Shown in pieces: positions 45,527 through 53,448 of a stretch of DNA of 64,000 bases (positions are counted from its first letter, which is position 1; each line of letters begins with the position of its first letter). The DNA is taken from assembly GCA_014649155.1 (NCBI GenBank), contig BMSM01000028.1, forward strand, positions 27,377 through 91,376. The letters run 5' to 3'. The position numbers and the translations under genes are program-made. The notes beneath the pieces are model-generated. The model did no database searches. It saw only the letters and a list, made by a program, of their open reading frames with translations, and was not told where the DNA came from. The DNA comes from Streptomyces griseoviridis. GTDB taxonomy: Bacteria; Actinomycetota; Actinomycetes; Streptomycetales; Streptomycetaceae.

Positions 45527-45563
45527 GCGCCCCACCCCCTCCGCTCTCGAAGAACCGCCGGCC

Positions 45564-46649
45564 TCACCCCCGGCGCAGCCGTGCCGCGCCCTTCAGCGTC
45601 CGCGCCGCCGCCGAGGCGAGCCGCGGCCGGTCGCGCACGAAGGCGTGCGCCCGGCGCGCGGGCTCACGGCCGAGCCGGTACAGCGCGGCGCCCGCCCCCC
45701 AACACGTCACGGCACCCTCGTACACGGGCAGTTCACCCGTCTTCAGCGAGTCCTTGTACTCGGCCGCGCCCCGTCCCAGGTCGAGCAGCCCGATGCCCGC
45801 CGCGGCGGCGGCCTCCGCCATCCGCAGGTGCAGCACCAGGCCCGGCGAGTACTTCGCCGCCGCCACGTCGTACGCCGGGAACCAGCAGGCCAGGACCGTC
45901 GACGAACGCAGCCCGAAGTGGGCGGCGACCGGGCGGGAACCGGCGTAGAGGACGGACAGGGTGCCGGTGCACTCCGGGGTCCGGGTGACGGCGAGCCGGC
46001 CGACCAGCCCGGTGATCCACCGCTGGGCGAACCGGTCGCGCCGCCCCGTCCTGCGGTACTGCGCCGACTTCCACGCCATGAGCGTGCGCAGCGCGGCCGG
46101 TTCGCGTTCGTCGAACACGAACCGCACCTCCCCGGCCTGCCGGCCCAGCCGCCGCTCCTTGGCGAGGGTGGTCCTCAGGAACTTCGGGGACCGGACGCGC
46201 AGCGCCTCCTCGTACGCCGGGTAGCCGTCGGCGACGTCGATGACGTGGGAGGCGTGCTCCTCGGCGGCGTACGGCGTGAACAGCCCTTGGCCGGCCTCCA
46301 GGTTGTCGAAGGCGAAGCTCGACAGGGAACAGGCGCGCAGCAGCCGGCGCGGGTCGGGCAGCGCGCCCTGGCGCAGCACCGCCCCCTGGCGGTCCGACAC
46401 CCCGAGACCGATGGCCCGGCCCTGCCCCAGCGGCCCGCGCTCGTACGGCAGGAAACCGGCTCTCTCGCCGCCCTCGTGGAGCACGGCCACCCGCGCTCCG
46501 GGACGGACCGCGCCCACCGCTTCGGTGAACTCCGGTTCCATGAAGGGGTTGCGCGGGGCGTGCGACTTGGCGCGCAGCTCACGCCAGTGCTCCCGTTCCT
46601 CCGCGCCCAGTTCCCCCGGCCTCAGCACACGAACGCGTCCACTGCTCAA
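45564..46649 (-). CDS. GNAT/FemAB-like (CelD/BcsL type) acyltransferase
   Basis: A 361-residue protein with the double-GNAT pattern of the CelD/BcsL and FemAB-like group: RNPFMEPEFTEAVGAVRPGA at the start, LSSFAFDNLEA, LAKERRLGR, VLYAGSRPVAAHFGLRSS and LDLGRGAAEYKDSLKTGELPV near the end. Such proteins acylate sugars or add aminoacyl groups in envelope polymer clusters. The start is TTG 46649 after a GGGGGG site; a GTG six codons in is the alternative. It is first in a three-gene leftward operon. Confidence 0.82.
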   Translation of the reverse strand: MSSGRVRVLRPGELGAEEREHWRELRAKSHAPRNPFMEPEFTEAVGAVRPGARVAVLHEGGERAGFLPYERGPLGQGRAIGLGVSDRQGAVLRQGALPDPRRLLRACSLSSFAFDNLEAGQGLFTPYAAEEHASHVIDVADGYPAYEEALRVRSPKFLRTTLAKERRLGRQAGEVRFVFDEREPAALRTLMAWKSAQYRRTGRRDRFAQRWITGLVGRLAVTRTPECTGTLSVLYAGSRPVAAHFGLRSSTVLACWFPAYDVAAAKYSPGLVLHLRMAEAAAAAGIGLLDLGRGAAEYKDSLKTGELPVYEGAVTCWGAGAALYRLGREPARRAHAFVRDRPRLASAAARTLKGAARLRRG

Positions 46650-46858
46650 CCCGACCCCCCGATCAAGTCCCCCTGGACAGAAGGAAGGTACCCCTGGGCC
46701 CGCGCGGAGGGTAGAGAGCAGAGCATGTCGCTGCCAACCGGTGCACAGCTCTTGAACCGCCTTTAGCCGGTGTTGCGTGCGGTTTCGGACAGACGGGTGT
46801 GTGAACCGGGGTGTGACGGAGGTGAGTCGGACGCCCGCCGTGTCCGTATTCTCTGATC

Positions 46859-47662
46859 ATGGACCCCACCGCATACGCACTCGTCGCCACCGATCTGGAC
46901 GGAACGCTGCTCCGCGGCGACGACACCGTCTCCGAGCGCTCGCTCGCCGCGCTCGCGCGGGTGGCCGGGGCCGGCGCGCACCACCTGGTGGTGACGGGTC
47001 GGCCGGCGCCGAGAGTGCGCCCGCTCCTCGGCGACCTCGGCGGCGGGGGGCTCGCCGTGTGCGGCCAGGGCGCGCAGGTGTACGACGCCGGCGCGGACCG
47101 GCTGCTGTGGTCGGTCACCCTGGACCGGGAGCTGGCCGAGACCGCGCTCGGCAAGATCGAGGCCGAGGTGGGCGAGGTGTACGCCGCCGTCGACCAGGAC
47201 GGCGTGGACGGGCTCACCCTCATCGAGCCGGGCTACCTGATGCCGCACCCGACGCTGCCCGCCGAGCGGGTGGACCGGCGCGACGACCTGTGGGCGGCGC
47301 CCATCAGCAAGGTGCTGCTGCGCCACCCGTGGCTGGGCGACGACGAGCTGGCGGACGCGGCGCGCGCGGTGGTCGGTTCGCTGGCGACGGTCACCATGTC
47401 GGGGCCGGGGACGGTCGAGCTGCAGCCGTGCGGGGTCACCAAGGCGACCGGGCTGGCGCTGGCGGCCGAGCACCTGGGGCTGAGCCCGCGGCGGACGATC
47501 GCCTTCGGGGACATGCCGAACGACATCCCGATGTTCCTGTGGGCGGCCCACGGCGTCGCCATGGCCGGCGCCCATCCGGAGCTGAGGGCGGTGGCCGACG
47601 AGGTCACCGCGTCGAACGAGGACGACGGCGTGGCCGTCGTCCTCGAACGACTGTTCAGCTGA
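46859..47662 (+). CDS. HAD-superfamily (Cof-type) phosphatase
   Basis: A 267-residue hydrolase. D12 and D14 in ATDLDGTLL are the nucleophile and acid, VVTGRP is motif II, and IAFGDMPNDIPMF is motif IV. A cap domain of type C2 lies between about 85 and 190, as in Cof/YbiV-like sugar-phosphate phosphatases. The substrate is unknown. A TATTCT box just upstream of the ATG suggests a very short leader. It converges on the lysozyme-like gene with a 10-base gap. Confidence 0.9.
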   Translation: MDPTAYALVATDLDGTLLRGDDTVSERSLAALARVAGAGAHHLVVTGRPAPRVRPLLGDLGGGGLAVCGQGAQVYDAGADRLLWSVTLDRELAETALGKIEAEVGEVYAAVDQDGVDGLTLIEPGYLMPHPTLPAERVDRRDDLWAAPISKVLLRHPWLGDDELADAARAVVGSLATVTMSGPGTVELQPCGVTKATGLALAAEHLGLSPRRTIAFGDMPNDIPMFLWAAHGVAMAGAHPELRAVADEVTASNEDDGVAVVLERLFS

Positions 47663-47672
47663 GCCGCGGGGC

Positions 47673-48170
47673 TCAGTACGCGCTGTAGACGTTGTCCATG
47701 GAGCCGTACCGGTCGGCCGCGTAGTTGCAGGCGGCGGTGATGTTGGCGACCGGGTCGTACAGGTCCCAGGAGGTGCCCTCGACGTGGTAGGCGTCGAAGG
47801 TCGGCTGGATCACCTGGAGCAGGCCCTTGGACGGGGTGCCGTTGACGGCGTTGATGTCCCAGTTGTTGATGGCGAACTGGTTGCCGGACGACTCCCGCAT
47901 GATGTTGCGGTAGATGCCGTTGTAGGTGCCCGGAATGCCCTTCTCGGCCATGATGTCGAGCGACTGGCGGATCCAGCCGTCCAGGTTGTTGCTGTAGCCG
48001 TTGGCCGCGGTCAGGGCGGCCGTGGTGGTCGCCGTCGTCGAGTCGGCGGCGGACGCGCTGGTGGCGCCCATGACCGGCAGGGCGAGCACGGCGGCGCCGG
48101 CGCCGAGGACGGCGAGCTTGCGGGCGAGACGGTTGGTCCCGGTGATCCGCCGAAGGCTGTTGGCAGGCAT
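47673..48170 (-). CDS. Secreted lytic transglycosylase-like (SLT/lysozyme fold) protein
   Basis: A 165-residue exported protein. The signal peptide has a basic start (RRITGTNRLARK), a hydrophobic core and an ASA cleavage site near residue 41. The mature part carries IYRNIMRESSGNQFAINNWD with catalytic Glu E93, and SKGLLQVIQPTFDAYHV, the pattern of small actinobacterial transglycosylases. It cuts glycan strands of peptidoglycan. AGGAGAGG precedes the ATG, and a c-di-AMP riboswitch fills the leader, tying wall cleavage to the second messenger. Confidence 0.9.
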   Translation of the reverse strand: MPANSLRRITGTNRLARKLAVLGAGAAVLALPVMGATSASAADSTTATTTAALTAANGYSNNLDGWIRQSLDIMAEKGIPGTYNGIYRNIMRESSGNQFAINNWDINAVNGTPSKGLLQVIQPTFDAYHVEGTSWDLYDPVANITAACNYAADRYGSMDNVYSAY

Positions 48171-48179
48171 GGTGAATCC

Positions 48180-48368
48180 CTCTCCTGACGCCTGCGGGGT
48201 GAGCTGTCGGGTTCGGGCGGGGAGGTGCCCGGCCGCGCCCTGTACGGCGCGGCTTCACCCCGAGCCGCTCCGGTCCGAGGACCGGCGCGGCGACTTACCT
48301 GGGTCCCCCGCTCCTGCCGTGAATGTGTTGAGTCGGATGGGTGCCGGGCGGTGGCAGGATTCGGCGTC
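48180..48368 (-). ncRNA. Cyclic di-AMP riboswitch (ydaO-yuaA type)
   Basis: On the minus strand, in order: CGCCGAATCCTGCC, its partner GGCAGGAG, GGGGGACCCAGG, CTCGGGGTGAAGCC and, at the end, CCCGAACCCGACAGCTCACC and CGCAGGCGTCAGGAGAGG. These blocks and their order are those of the ydaO/yuaA class, which binds c-di-AMP and usually turns off wall hydrolase genes in actinobacteria. It ends next to the ribosome site of the transglycosylase-like gene. A promoter lies just upstream. Confidence 0.9.
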
Positions 48369-48386
48369 CGCTCGACAGGCCGGGAA

Positions 48387-48414
48387 CGTATGCGACAGCA
48401 CATGTCCGGAACAA
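48387..48414 (-). promoter_or_regulatory. Promoter of the riboswitch transcript
   Basis: Read on the minus strand: TTGTTC (48414-48409) and CATACG (48392-48387), spacer 16 bases. Transcription would begin near 48380, about a dozen bases before the conserved riboswitch core. Confidence 0.55.
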
Positions 48415-48489
48415 GTGCGGGTTTCACCTAACGTGCCTGTTGACCTTGGTCTGAGGCATTTGGGGTGCTTGATCCTTTGCGACTGCCAA

Positions 48490-48611
48490 GAGTCAACTCG
48501 GTTGCGCGGCAAGGGGATGGCGGCCTCGGGGCGCCGACGCGCGGACCGGCCGGGACGTGAGTCAACTCACGGGCGTCGACAAGTGGCGCAAATCGGGCAA
48601 TGACGTCAACT
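48490..48611. promoter_or_regulatory. GAGTCAACTC palindromes
   Basis: GAGTCAACTC occurs at 48490-48499 and again within the better palindrome GTGAGTCAACTCAC (48557-48570). A related TGACGTCAAC follows at 48601-48610. They lie between the riboswitch promoter and the polyprenyl synthase gene and look like sites for one dimeric regulator, which is unknown. Confidence 0.4.
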
Positions 48612-49000
48612 GGGGTTTTACGGGCCAGTGATGGCGGAGCGGGGGTGCCCCGCTCACCGGGGCCGGGGTGAGGCGGGAGCGGGGGCCGGCGGGGCGAATG
48701 GGTGACGTTCCCGGGTCGCACGGCGTTGGGAGGAGTGGTGGGATCCTCGGTGGGCCCCGCACGCCGGCGCCCCCGGCGGTCCGGCGGTGTCCACGTCGGC
48801 GCCGCCTCTCGATGTCGATCCTTGTCCGCTCATATCACCTGATCAAAAACATACAGCTCATGATCCGATACCGACCGGCCTGTAACGGTGGGCGCTATCG
48901 GTGATCGAAACGTGACCGGATACGCTGACTTGAGTGAGGGCAGCGACTTATCGACCAGCCGTGTAACCGCGAGTAGACACCAGCAGACAGGAGACCCCTC

Positions 49001-50011
49001 GTGACCGTCGTCGGGCCGTTCGGGCTGAGCGTGCGGGACCAGGCTCTGGAAGCCGATGTCCAGGCCGGAATGGCGGCAGTCGAGGAAGGGCTGCTCGAGG
49101 CAACCAAGAGCGAGGTGCCCTTCATCACGGAGGCCGCCCAGCACCTGGTGAAGGCCGGCGGCAAGCGGTTCCGGCCGCTGCTGGTGATGCTCGCGGCCCA
49201 GTTCGGCGACCCCTACGCCCCCGGCGTGGTGCCCTCGGCCGTCGTAGTGGAGCTGACGCACCTCGCCACGCTGTACCACGACGACGTGATGGACGAGGCC
49301 GCCGTGCGGCGCGGGGTGCCCAGCGCGAACACCCGCTGGGACAACTCGGTCGCGGTCCTGACCGGCGACTTCCTCTTCGCCCGGGCCTCGCAGATCCTCG
49401 CCGACCTCGGCCCCGAGGCGGTCCGGGTGCAGGCCCTGGCCTTCGAGCGGCTGGTCACCGGCCAGATCCTGGAGACCGCGGGACCGCAGGACGGCCGGGA
49501 CCCGGTCGACCACTACCTGGACGTGCTGGGCGGCAAGACCGGCTCGCTGGTGGCGGTCTCGTGCCGGTTCGGCGCGATGATGTCCGGCGCCGACGAGACC
49601 GTGGTGGACGTCCTCACCCAGTACGGCGAGCGGCTCGGCGTCGCCTTCCAGCTCGCGGACGACGTCCTGGACATCGCCTCCGACTCCACCGAGTCCGGCA
49701 AGACGCCCGGCACCGACCTGCGCGAGGGCATCGCCACCCTGCCCGTCCTGCGGCTGCGCGAGCGCGCGGCCCGCCTCGGCCTGGCCGATGACCTCGCCCT
49801 GTGCGAACTGCTCGCCTCCGACCTCACCGACGACGACCGGCACTCCGAGGCGCTGCGCCTGCTGCGCGCCCACCCCGCCCTGGAGCAGGCGCGGCGGGAC
49901 ACCGTCCGGTACGCGGAGGACGCCCGCGCCGCCCTGGCCCCGCTGCGGGAGTGCGACGCGAAGACCGCGCTGGTCGAGCTGTGCGACGCGGTGGTGCACC
50001 GGGCCGGCTGA
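49001..50011 (+). CDS. Polyprenyl diphosphate synthase (menaquinone tail)
   Basis: A 336-residue trans-prenyltransferase. Two Asp-rich motifs are present: D94, D95 and D98 in LYHDDVMDEA, and QLADDVLDIASD. GGKRFRPLL and LTGDFLFARA are further family marks. The bulky residues just before the first motif allow a long chain, so heptaprenyl to nonaprenyl diphosphate for menaquinone is likely. The GTG start at 49001 follows GACAGGAGA. It fits with the futalosine and methyltransferase genes 40 kb to the left. Confidence 0.9.
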   Translation: MTVVGPFGLSVRDQALEADVQAGMAAVEEGLLEATKSEVPFITEAAQHLVKAGGKRFRPLLVMLAAQFGDPYAPGVVPSAVVVELTHLATLYHDDVMDEAAVRRGVPSANTRWDNSVAVLTGDFLFARASQILADLGPEAVRVQALAFERLVTGQILETAGPQDGRDPVDHYLDVLGGKTGSLVAVSCRFGAMMSGADETVVDVLTQYGERLGVAFQLADDVLDIASDSTESGKTPGTDLREGIATLPVLRLRERAARLGLADDLALCELLASDLTDDDRHSEALRLLRAHPALEQARRDTVRYAEDARAALAPLRECDAKTALVELCDAVVHRAG

Positions 50012-50138
50012 GGCCCGTCCCCTACGGGACGGCGGCGGAGCCGTCCCCGGGTGTCATACCGCAGCAGTACACGGAGTTGGGCCTGCGGTCTGACGCTTTC
50101 CGGTGGCCGGTTTGGTCAGATGGTCCTCACGGAAAACA

Positions 50139-50167
50139 CCATTCCTCACCGATTCGGGTGAGAATGG
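50139..50167. promoter_or_regulatory. Inverted repeat upstream of the LolA-like gene
   Basis: CCATTCCTCACC and GGTGAGAATGG form an 11-bp inverted repeat with one bulged C and a 6-base loop, about 85 bases before ATG 50251. It may be an operator or a leader hairpin. Confidence 0.35.
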
Positions 50168-50250
50168 CGGCTCAGGGCGGACTTCGGGGTGGACCGGTGG
50201 GACCGGCGCGAGGTCGCGACCGGCCGCCGCCGACGACGGAGGTAGGGCAC

Positions 50251-51534
50251 ATGGCACCGTACGGTTCCGACGGCAGCACGACCGGCGGAGAGACCGAGGA
50301 GCGCGGGGCGGGGCGGCGCAGGGCCGCGCGGTACGTCGTCCCGGTCACGGTGATGGGCGTCGCCGCGGCGACGATCGGACTGGTCCCCGCGCTGGCCGAC
50401 TCCGGCGACCCCGACCTGCCCGCGATATCGGCGCAGCGGCTGGTGGAGAAGATCGCCGCGTCGGACACGCAGCGCCTGTCCGGCACCGTGAAGATCAGCA
50501 CCGACCTCGGGCTGCCGGACCTCGGCGGCCTGGAGAGCGGCCTGATGTCCGGTGCCGCCTCGCCCTCCGCGGCGGACGGCGACGGCGGCTCCGCCGCGGA
50601 CCCGACCGCGCACCTCACCGAGCTGGCCTCCGGCACCCACACCCTGCGCGTCGCGGCGGACGGCCCCGACCGGCAGAAGGTGTCGCTGCTCCAGGACGCC
50701 GCCGAGTACAGCCTGATCCACGACGGCACCGACGTCTGGGGCTACGACAGTGCCTCCAACGAGGTCTACCACTCCACGGTCCCCGCGGCCGGCGGTTCCG
50801 GCGACGCGGCCGGCGGGCGGCGCGGCGAGCTGCCCGCCACCCCGAAGGAGCTGGCCCAGGAGGCCCTGAAGGCGGTCGACGCCACCACGTCCGTGACCGT
50901 CGACGGCACCGCGCAGGTGGCCGGCCGGGACGCGTACCGCCTGGTCGTGGAGCCGAAGCAGAAGGACTCCACGGTCGGTTCGATCACGATCGCCGTGGAC
51001 GCGAAGACCGGTACGCCGCTGAAGTTCACGCTCAGCCCGGCCGCCGGCGGCGCCGCGGTCGTGGACGCCGGATTCACCCAGGTCAGCTTCGCGAAGCCGG
51101 ACGCGTCGACGTTCGACTTCACCCCGCCGAAGGGCGCCAAGGTCACCGAGGGCGACGAGACCGGCACCGGTGACACCGACGGCACCGCCGCCGCGCCCCG
51201 CGCGACGGAGAAGGCCCTCGACGGCGGGAAGGGTCTCGTCGGCGGGAAGGGTCTCGACGGCGCGAAGGGTCTCGACGGCGCCGAGGTCATCGGCGAGGGC
51301 TGGAACGCGATCGCCACCTTCGACACCGGCACCGAGGGCCTGCCCACCGCCGACGCGGGCGGCGCCTTCGACGGCTTCCTGAACTCCCTCGGCGACCAGG
51401 TCAAGGGCTCCTTCGGCACGGGCACGGTCTTCAGCACCCGCCTGGTCAACGCCCTGCTCACCGACGACGGCACGGTCTACGTGGGCGCGGTCACCAAGGA
51501 CGCGCTGGTCGAGGCGGCCGACGCCGGTAAGTGA
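50251..51534 (+). CDS. Secreted LolA-like (DUF2092-type) protein
   Basis: A 427-residue exported protein. A polar start, then RRRAARYVVPVTVMGVAAATIGLVPALADS, looks like a signal or anchor. AISAQRLVEKIAASDTQRLSGTVKISTDLGLP and AEYSLIHDGTDVWGYDSASNEVYHS fit the LolA/LppX-like half-barrel that carries lipids. Near residues 325-347 there is a tandem GGKGL(V/D)G repeat. The ATG follows GGAGGTAGGG. Its stop overlaps the ABC ATPase frame, so the three genes look like one export unit. Confidence 0.82.
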   Translation: MAPYGSDGSTTGGETEERGAGRRRAARYVVPVTVMGVAAATIGLVPALADSGDPDLPAISAQRLVEKIAASDTQRLSGTVKISTDLGLPDLGGLESGLMSGAASPSAADGDGGSAADPTAHLTELASGTHTLRVAADGPDRQKVSLLQDAAEYSLIHDGTDVWGYDSASNEVYHSTVPAAGGSGDAAGGRRGELPATPKELAQEALKAVDATTSVTVDGTAQVAGRDAYRLVVEPKQKDSTVGSITIAVDAKTGTPLKFTLSPAAGGAAVVDAGFTQVSFAKPDASTFDFTPPKGAKVTEGDETGTGDTDGTAAAPRATEKALDGGKGLVGGKGLDGAKGLDGAEVIGEGWNAIATFDTGTEGLPTADAGGAFDGFLNSLGDQVKGSFGTGTVFSTRLVNALLTDDGTVYVGAVTKDALVEAADAGK

Positions 51535-51608
51535 GGGCCGGCCCCGGTGCCGGGCCCCGTGCAGCGGCGGACGAAGTGAGGGAGCCGGCGGACGAAGTGG
51601 AGGAGCCA

Positions 51609-52571
51609 GTGACCGGGGCGGCCGACGACGAGGAGCCGACGCACGCCGTCATCGCCACCCGCGGGCTCACCAAGCGCTACCGCGGCGGGCAGCTCGCCGT
51701 CGACGGCCTTGACCTGACCGTCCCGGCCGGCAGCGTCTTCGGCTTCCTCGGCCCCAATGGTTCCGGCAAGACCACCACCATCCGCATGCTGATGGGCCTG
51801 ATCGAACCCACCTCGGGCACCGCCCGGGTCCTCGGCCGGCCCGTGCCGCGCGCCGCCCGCGCCGTACTGCCCCAGGTCGGCGCCCTCATCGAGGGCCCGG
51901 CCCTGTACGGCTTCCTCTCCGGCCGCGACAACCTGCTGCGCTACGACGCCGCCGACCCGACCGCCGACCCGCGCACCCGGCCCGGCCGGGTCGCGGCGGC
52001 GCTCGACCGGGTGGGCCTGACGGCCGCCGCCGGGAAGAAGGCGAAGGCGTACTCGCTGGGCATGCGCCAGCGGCTCGGCCTCGCCGCCGCCCTGCTCCAG
52101 CCGCGCCGCCTGCTGGTCCTGGACGAGCCGACCAACGGACTCGACCCGCAGGGCATGCGGGAGATCCGTGCCCTCGTGCGGGAACTGGCCTCGGACGGCA
52201 CCACCGTCTTCCTCTCCTCCCACCTGCTGGACGAGATCGAGCAGGTCTGCACGCACGTCGCCGTCATGACCCGGGGCCGGCTGGTCACCCAGGGCCCGGT
52301 CGCCGAGCTGGCGGCGGGGGCGCGCGGCCGGCTGGTGGTGACCACGCCCGACCCGGCGGACGCGGCCCGGGTGCTGAAGGAGCGGGGGGCCACCGACCTC
52401 GTGATCGCTGGGGACCGGGTGACGGCGGAACCGCCGGACCAGGACCCGGCCGAGGTGAACGCCGCGCTGGTAACGGCCGGTGTCCGGGTGCGCGGCTTCG
52501 GCCTGGAGCGCGGCTCGCTGGAGGACGCGTTCGTGGCGCTGACCGGGGAGGGCTTCGATGTCGCGGGCTGA
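51609..52571 (+). CDS. ABC transporter ATP-binding protein
   Basis: A 320-residue ATPase. Walker A is LGPNGSGKTTTI, the signature YSLGMRQRLGLAAALL, Walker B LLVLDEPTNGLD, and the switch His follows in FLSSHLLDE. The C-terminal 90 residues are the usual DUF4162-like domain of drug or lipid exporters. GTG 51609 has GGAGG (51599-51603) at the right distance; an in-frame GTG at 51531 overlaps the previous stop (GTGA) and would add 26 residues. It pairs with the permease that overlaps its end. Confidence 0.93.
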   Translation: MTGAADDEEPTHAVIATRGLTKRYRGGQLAVDGLDLTVPAGSVFGFLGPNGSGKTTTIRMLMGLIEPTSGTARVLGRPVPRAARAVLPQVGALIEGPALYGFLSGRDNLLRYDAADPTADPRTRPGRVAAALDRVGLTAAAGKKAKAYSLGMRQRLGLAAALLQPRRLLVLDEPTNGLDPQGMREIRALVRELASDGTTVFLSSHLLDEIEQVCTHVAVMTRGRLVTQGPVAELAAGARGRLVVTTPDPADAARVLKERGATDLVIAGDRVTAEPPDQDPAEVNAALVTAGVRVRGFGLERGSLEDAFVALTGEGFDVAG

Positions 52572-53448
52572 GACGTACGCGGCCACCGGCGCGGCGGCAC
52601 GCGCCCCGCGCGCCCTGTGGAGCCTGGGGCTGCTCCGCAACGAGCTGCTGACCACCTTCCGGCGCTGGCGCACCCTCGCCCTGCTGGCGGTGCTGGCCGC
52701 CGTGCCCGTCCTGGTCGGTGTCGCGGTCAGGATCGAGACGGGCGGCGGCGACCCGGCGGGCGGCGGGGGCGGCGGGGGACCGGCGTTCATCTCGCAGATC
52801 ACCGACAACGGACTCTTCCTGGTCTTCACCGCGTTCGCCGCGACCCTGCCGTTCTTCCTGCCGATGGCGATCGGGGTGGTCGCCGGGGACGCGATCGCGG
52901 GCGAGGCGAGCGCCGGCACCCTGCGTTACCTGCTGGTCGCCCCGGCGGGCCGGACCCGGCTGCTGCTCACCAAGTACGCGACCGTGCTCGTCTTCTGCCT
53001 GGCCGCCACCCTGGTCGTGGCCGTCTCGGCGCTCGCGACCGGGGCGCTGCTGTTCCCGCTCGGGGACCTGACGACCATCTCCGGCACCCGGATCGGTTTC
53101 GCCGAGGGCCTGCTCCGGGCGCTGCTGATCGCCCTGGTCGTCGCCGCCTCGCTGGTCGGCGTGGCGGCGCTCGGCCTGTTCGTGTCGACCCTGACCGGCA
53201 GCGGCATCGCGGCGATGGCGACGACCGTCGGGCTGCTGATCACCGTCCAGATCCTCGACCAGATCCCGCAGCTGCACGCCCTGCAGCCGTACTTCTTCTC
53301 CCACTACTGGCTGTCCTTCGCCGACCTGCTGCGCGAGCCGGTCTACTGGGACGACCTGCTGCGGAACCTCGGCCTCCAGGCGCTGTACGCGGCCGTGTTC
53401 GGCTCGGCGGCCTGGGCCCGGTTCACGGCGAAGGACATCACCGCCTAG
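52558..53448 (+). CDS. ABC transporter permease (ABC-2 type)
   Basis: A 296-residue membrane protein with six helices. LLRNELLTTFRRWRTLALLAV leads into the first helix, a Gly-rich loop follows, and GDAIAGEASAGTLRYLLVAPAGRTRLLLTKY is the typical ABC-2 coupling stretch. It starts 14 bases before the ATPase stop. With the LolA-like protein it may export a lipid or drug. Its TAG stop shares the palindrome CTAG with the TAG of the converging amidase. Confidence 0.9.
   Translation: MSRAETYAATGAAARAPRALWSLGLLRNELLTTFRRWRTLALLAVLAAVPVLVGVAVRIETGGGDPAGGGGGGGPAFISQITDNGLFLVFTAFAATLPFFLPMAIGVVAGDAIAGEASAGTLRYLLVAPAGRTRLLLTKYATVLVFCLAATLVVAVSALATGALLFPLGDLTTISGTRIGFAEGLLRALLIALVVAASLVGVAALGLFVSTLTGSGIAAMATTVGLLITVQILDQIPQLHALQPYFFSHYWLSFADLLREPVYWDDLLRNLGLQALYAAVFGSAAWARFTAKDITA

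Larger units (their letters stand above)
48171..49000. other. Long divergent control region with riboswitch
   Basis: About 830 bases without a gene. From left to right it holds the c-di-AMP riboswitch and its promoter (minus strand), three related GAGTCAACTC-type palindromes (48490-48611) and an AT-richer patch (48830-48900). A candidate TACGCT box (48921-48926) lies upstream of the polyprenyl synthase. Short frames in it are not supported. Confidence 0.75.
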
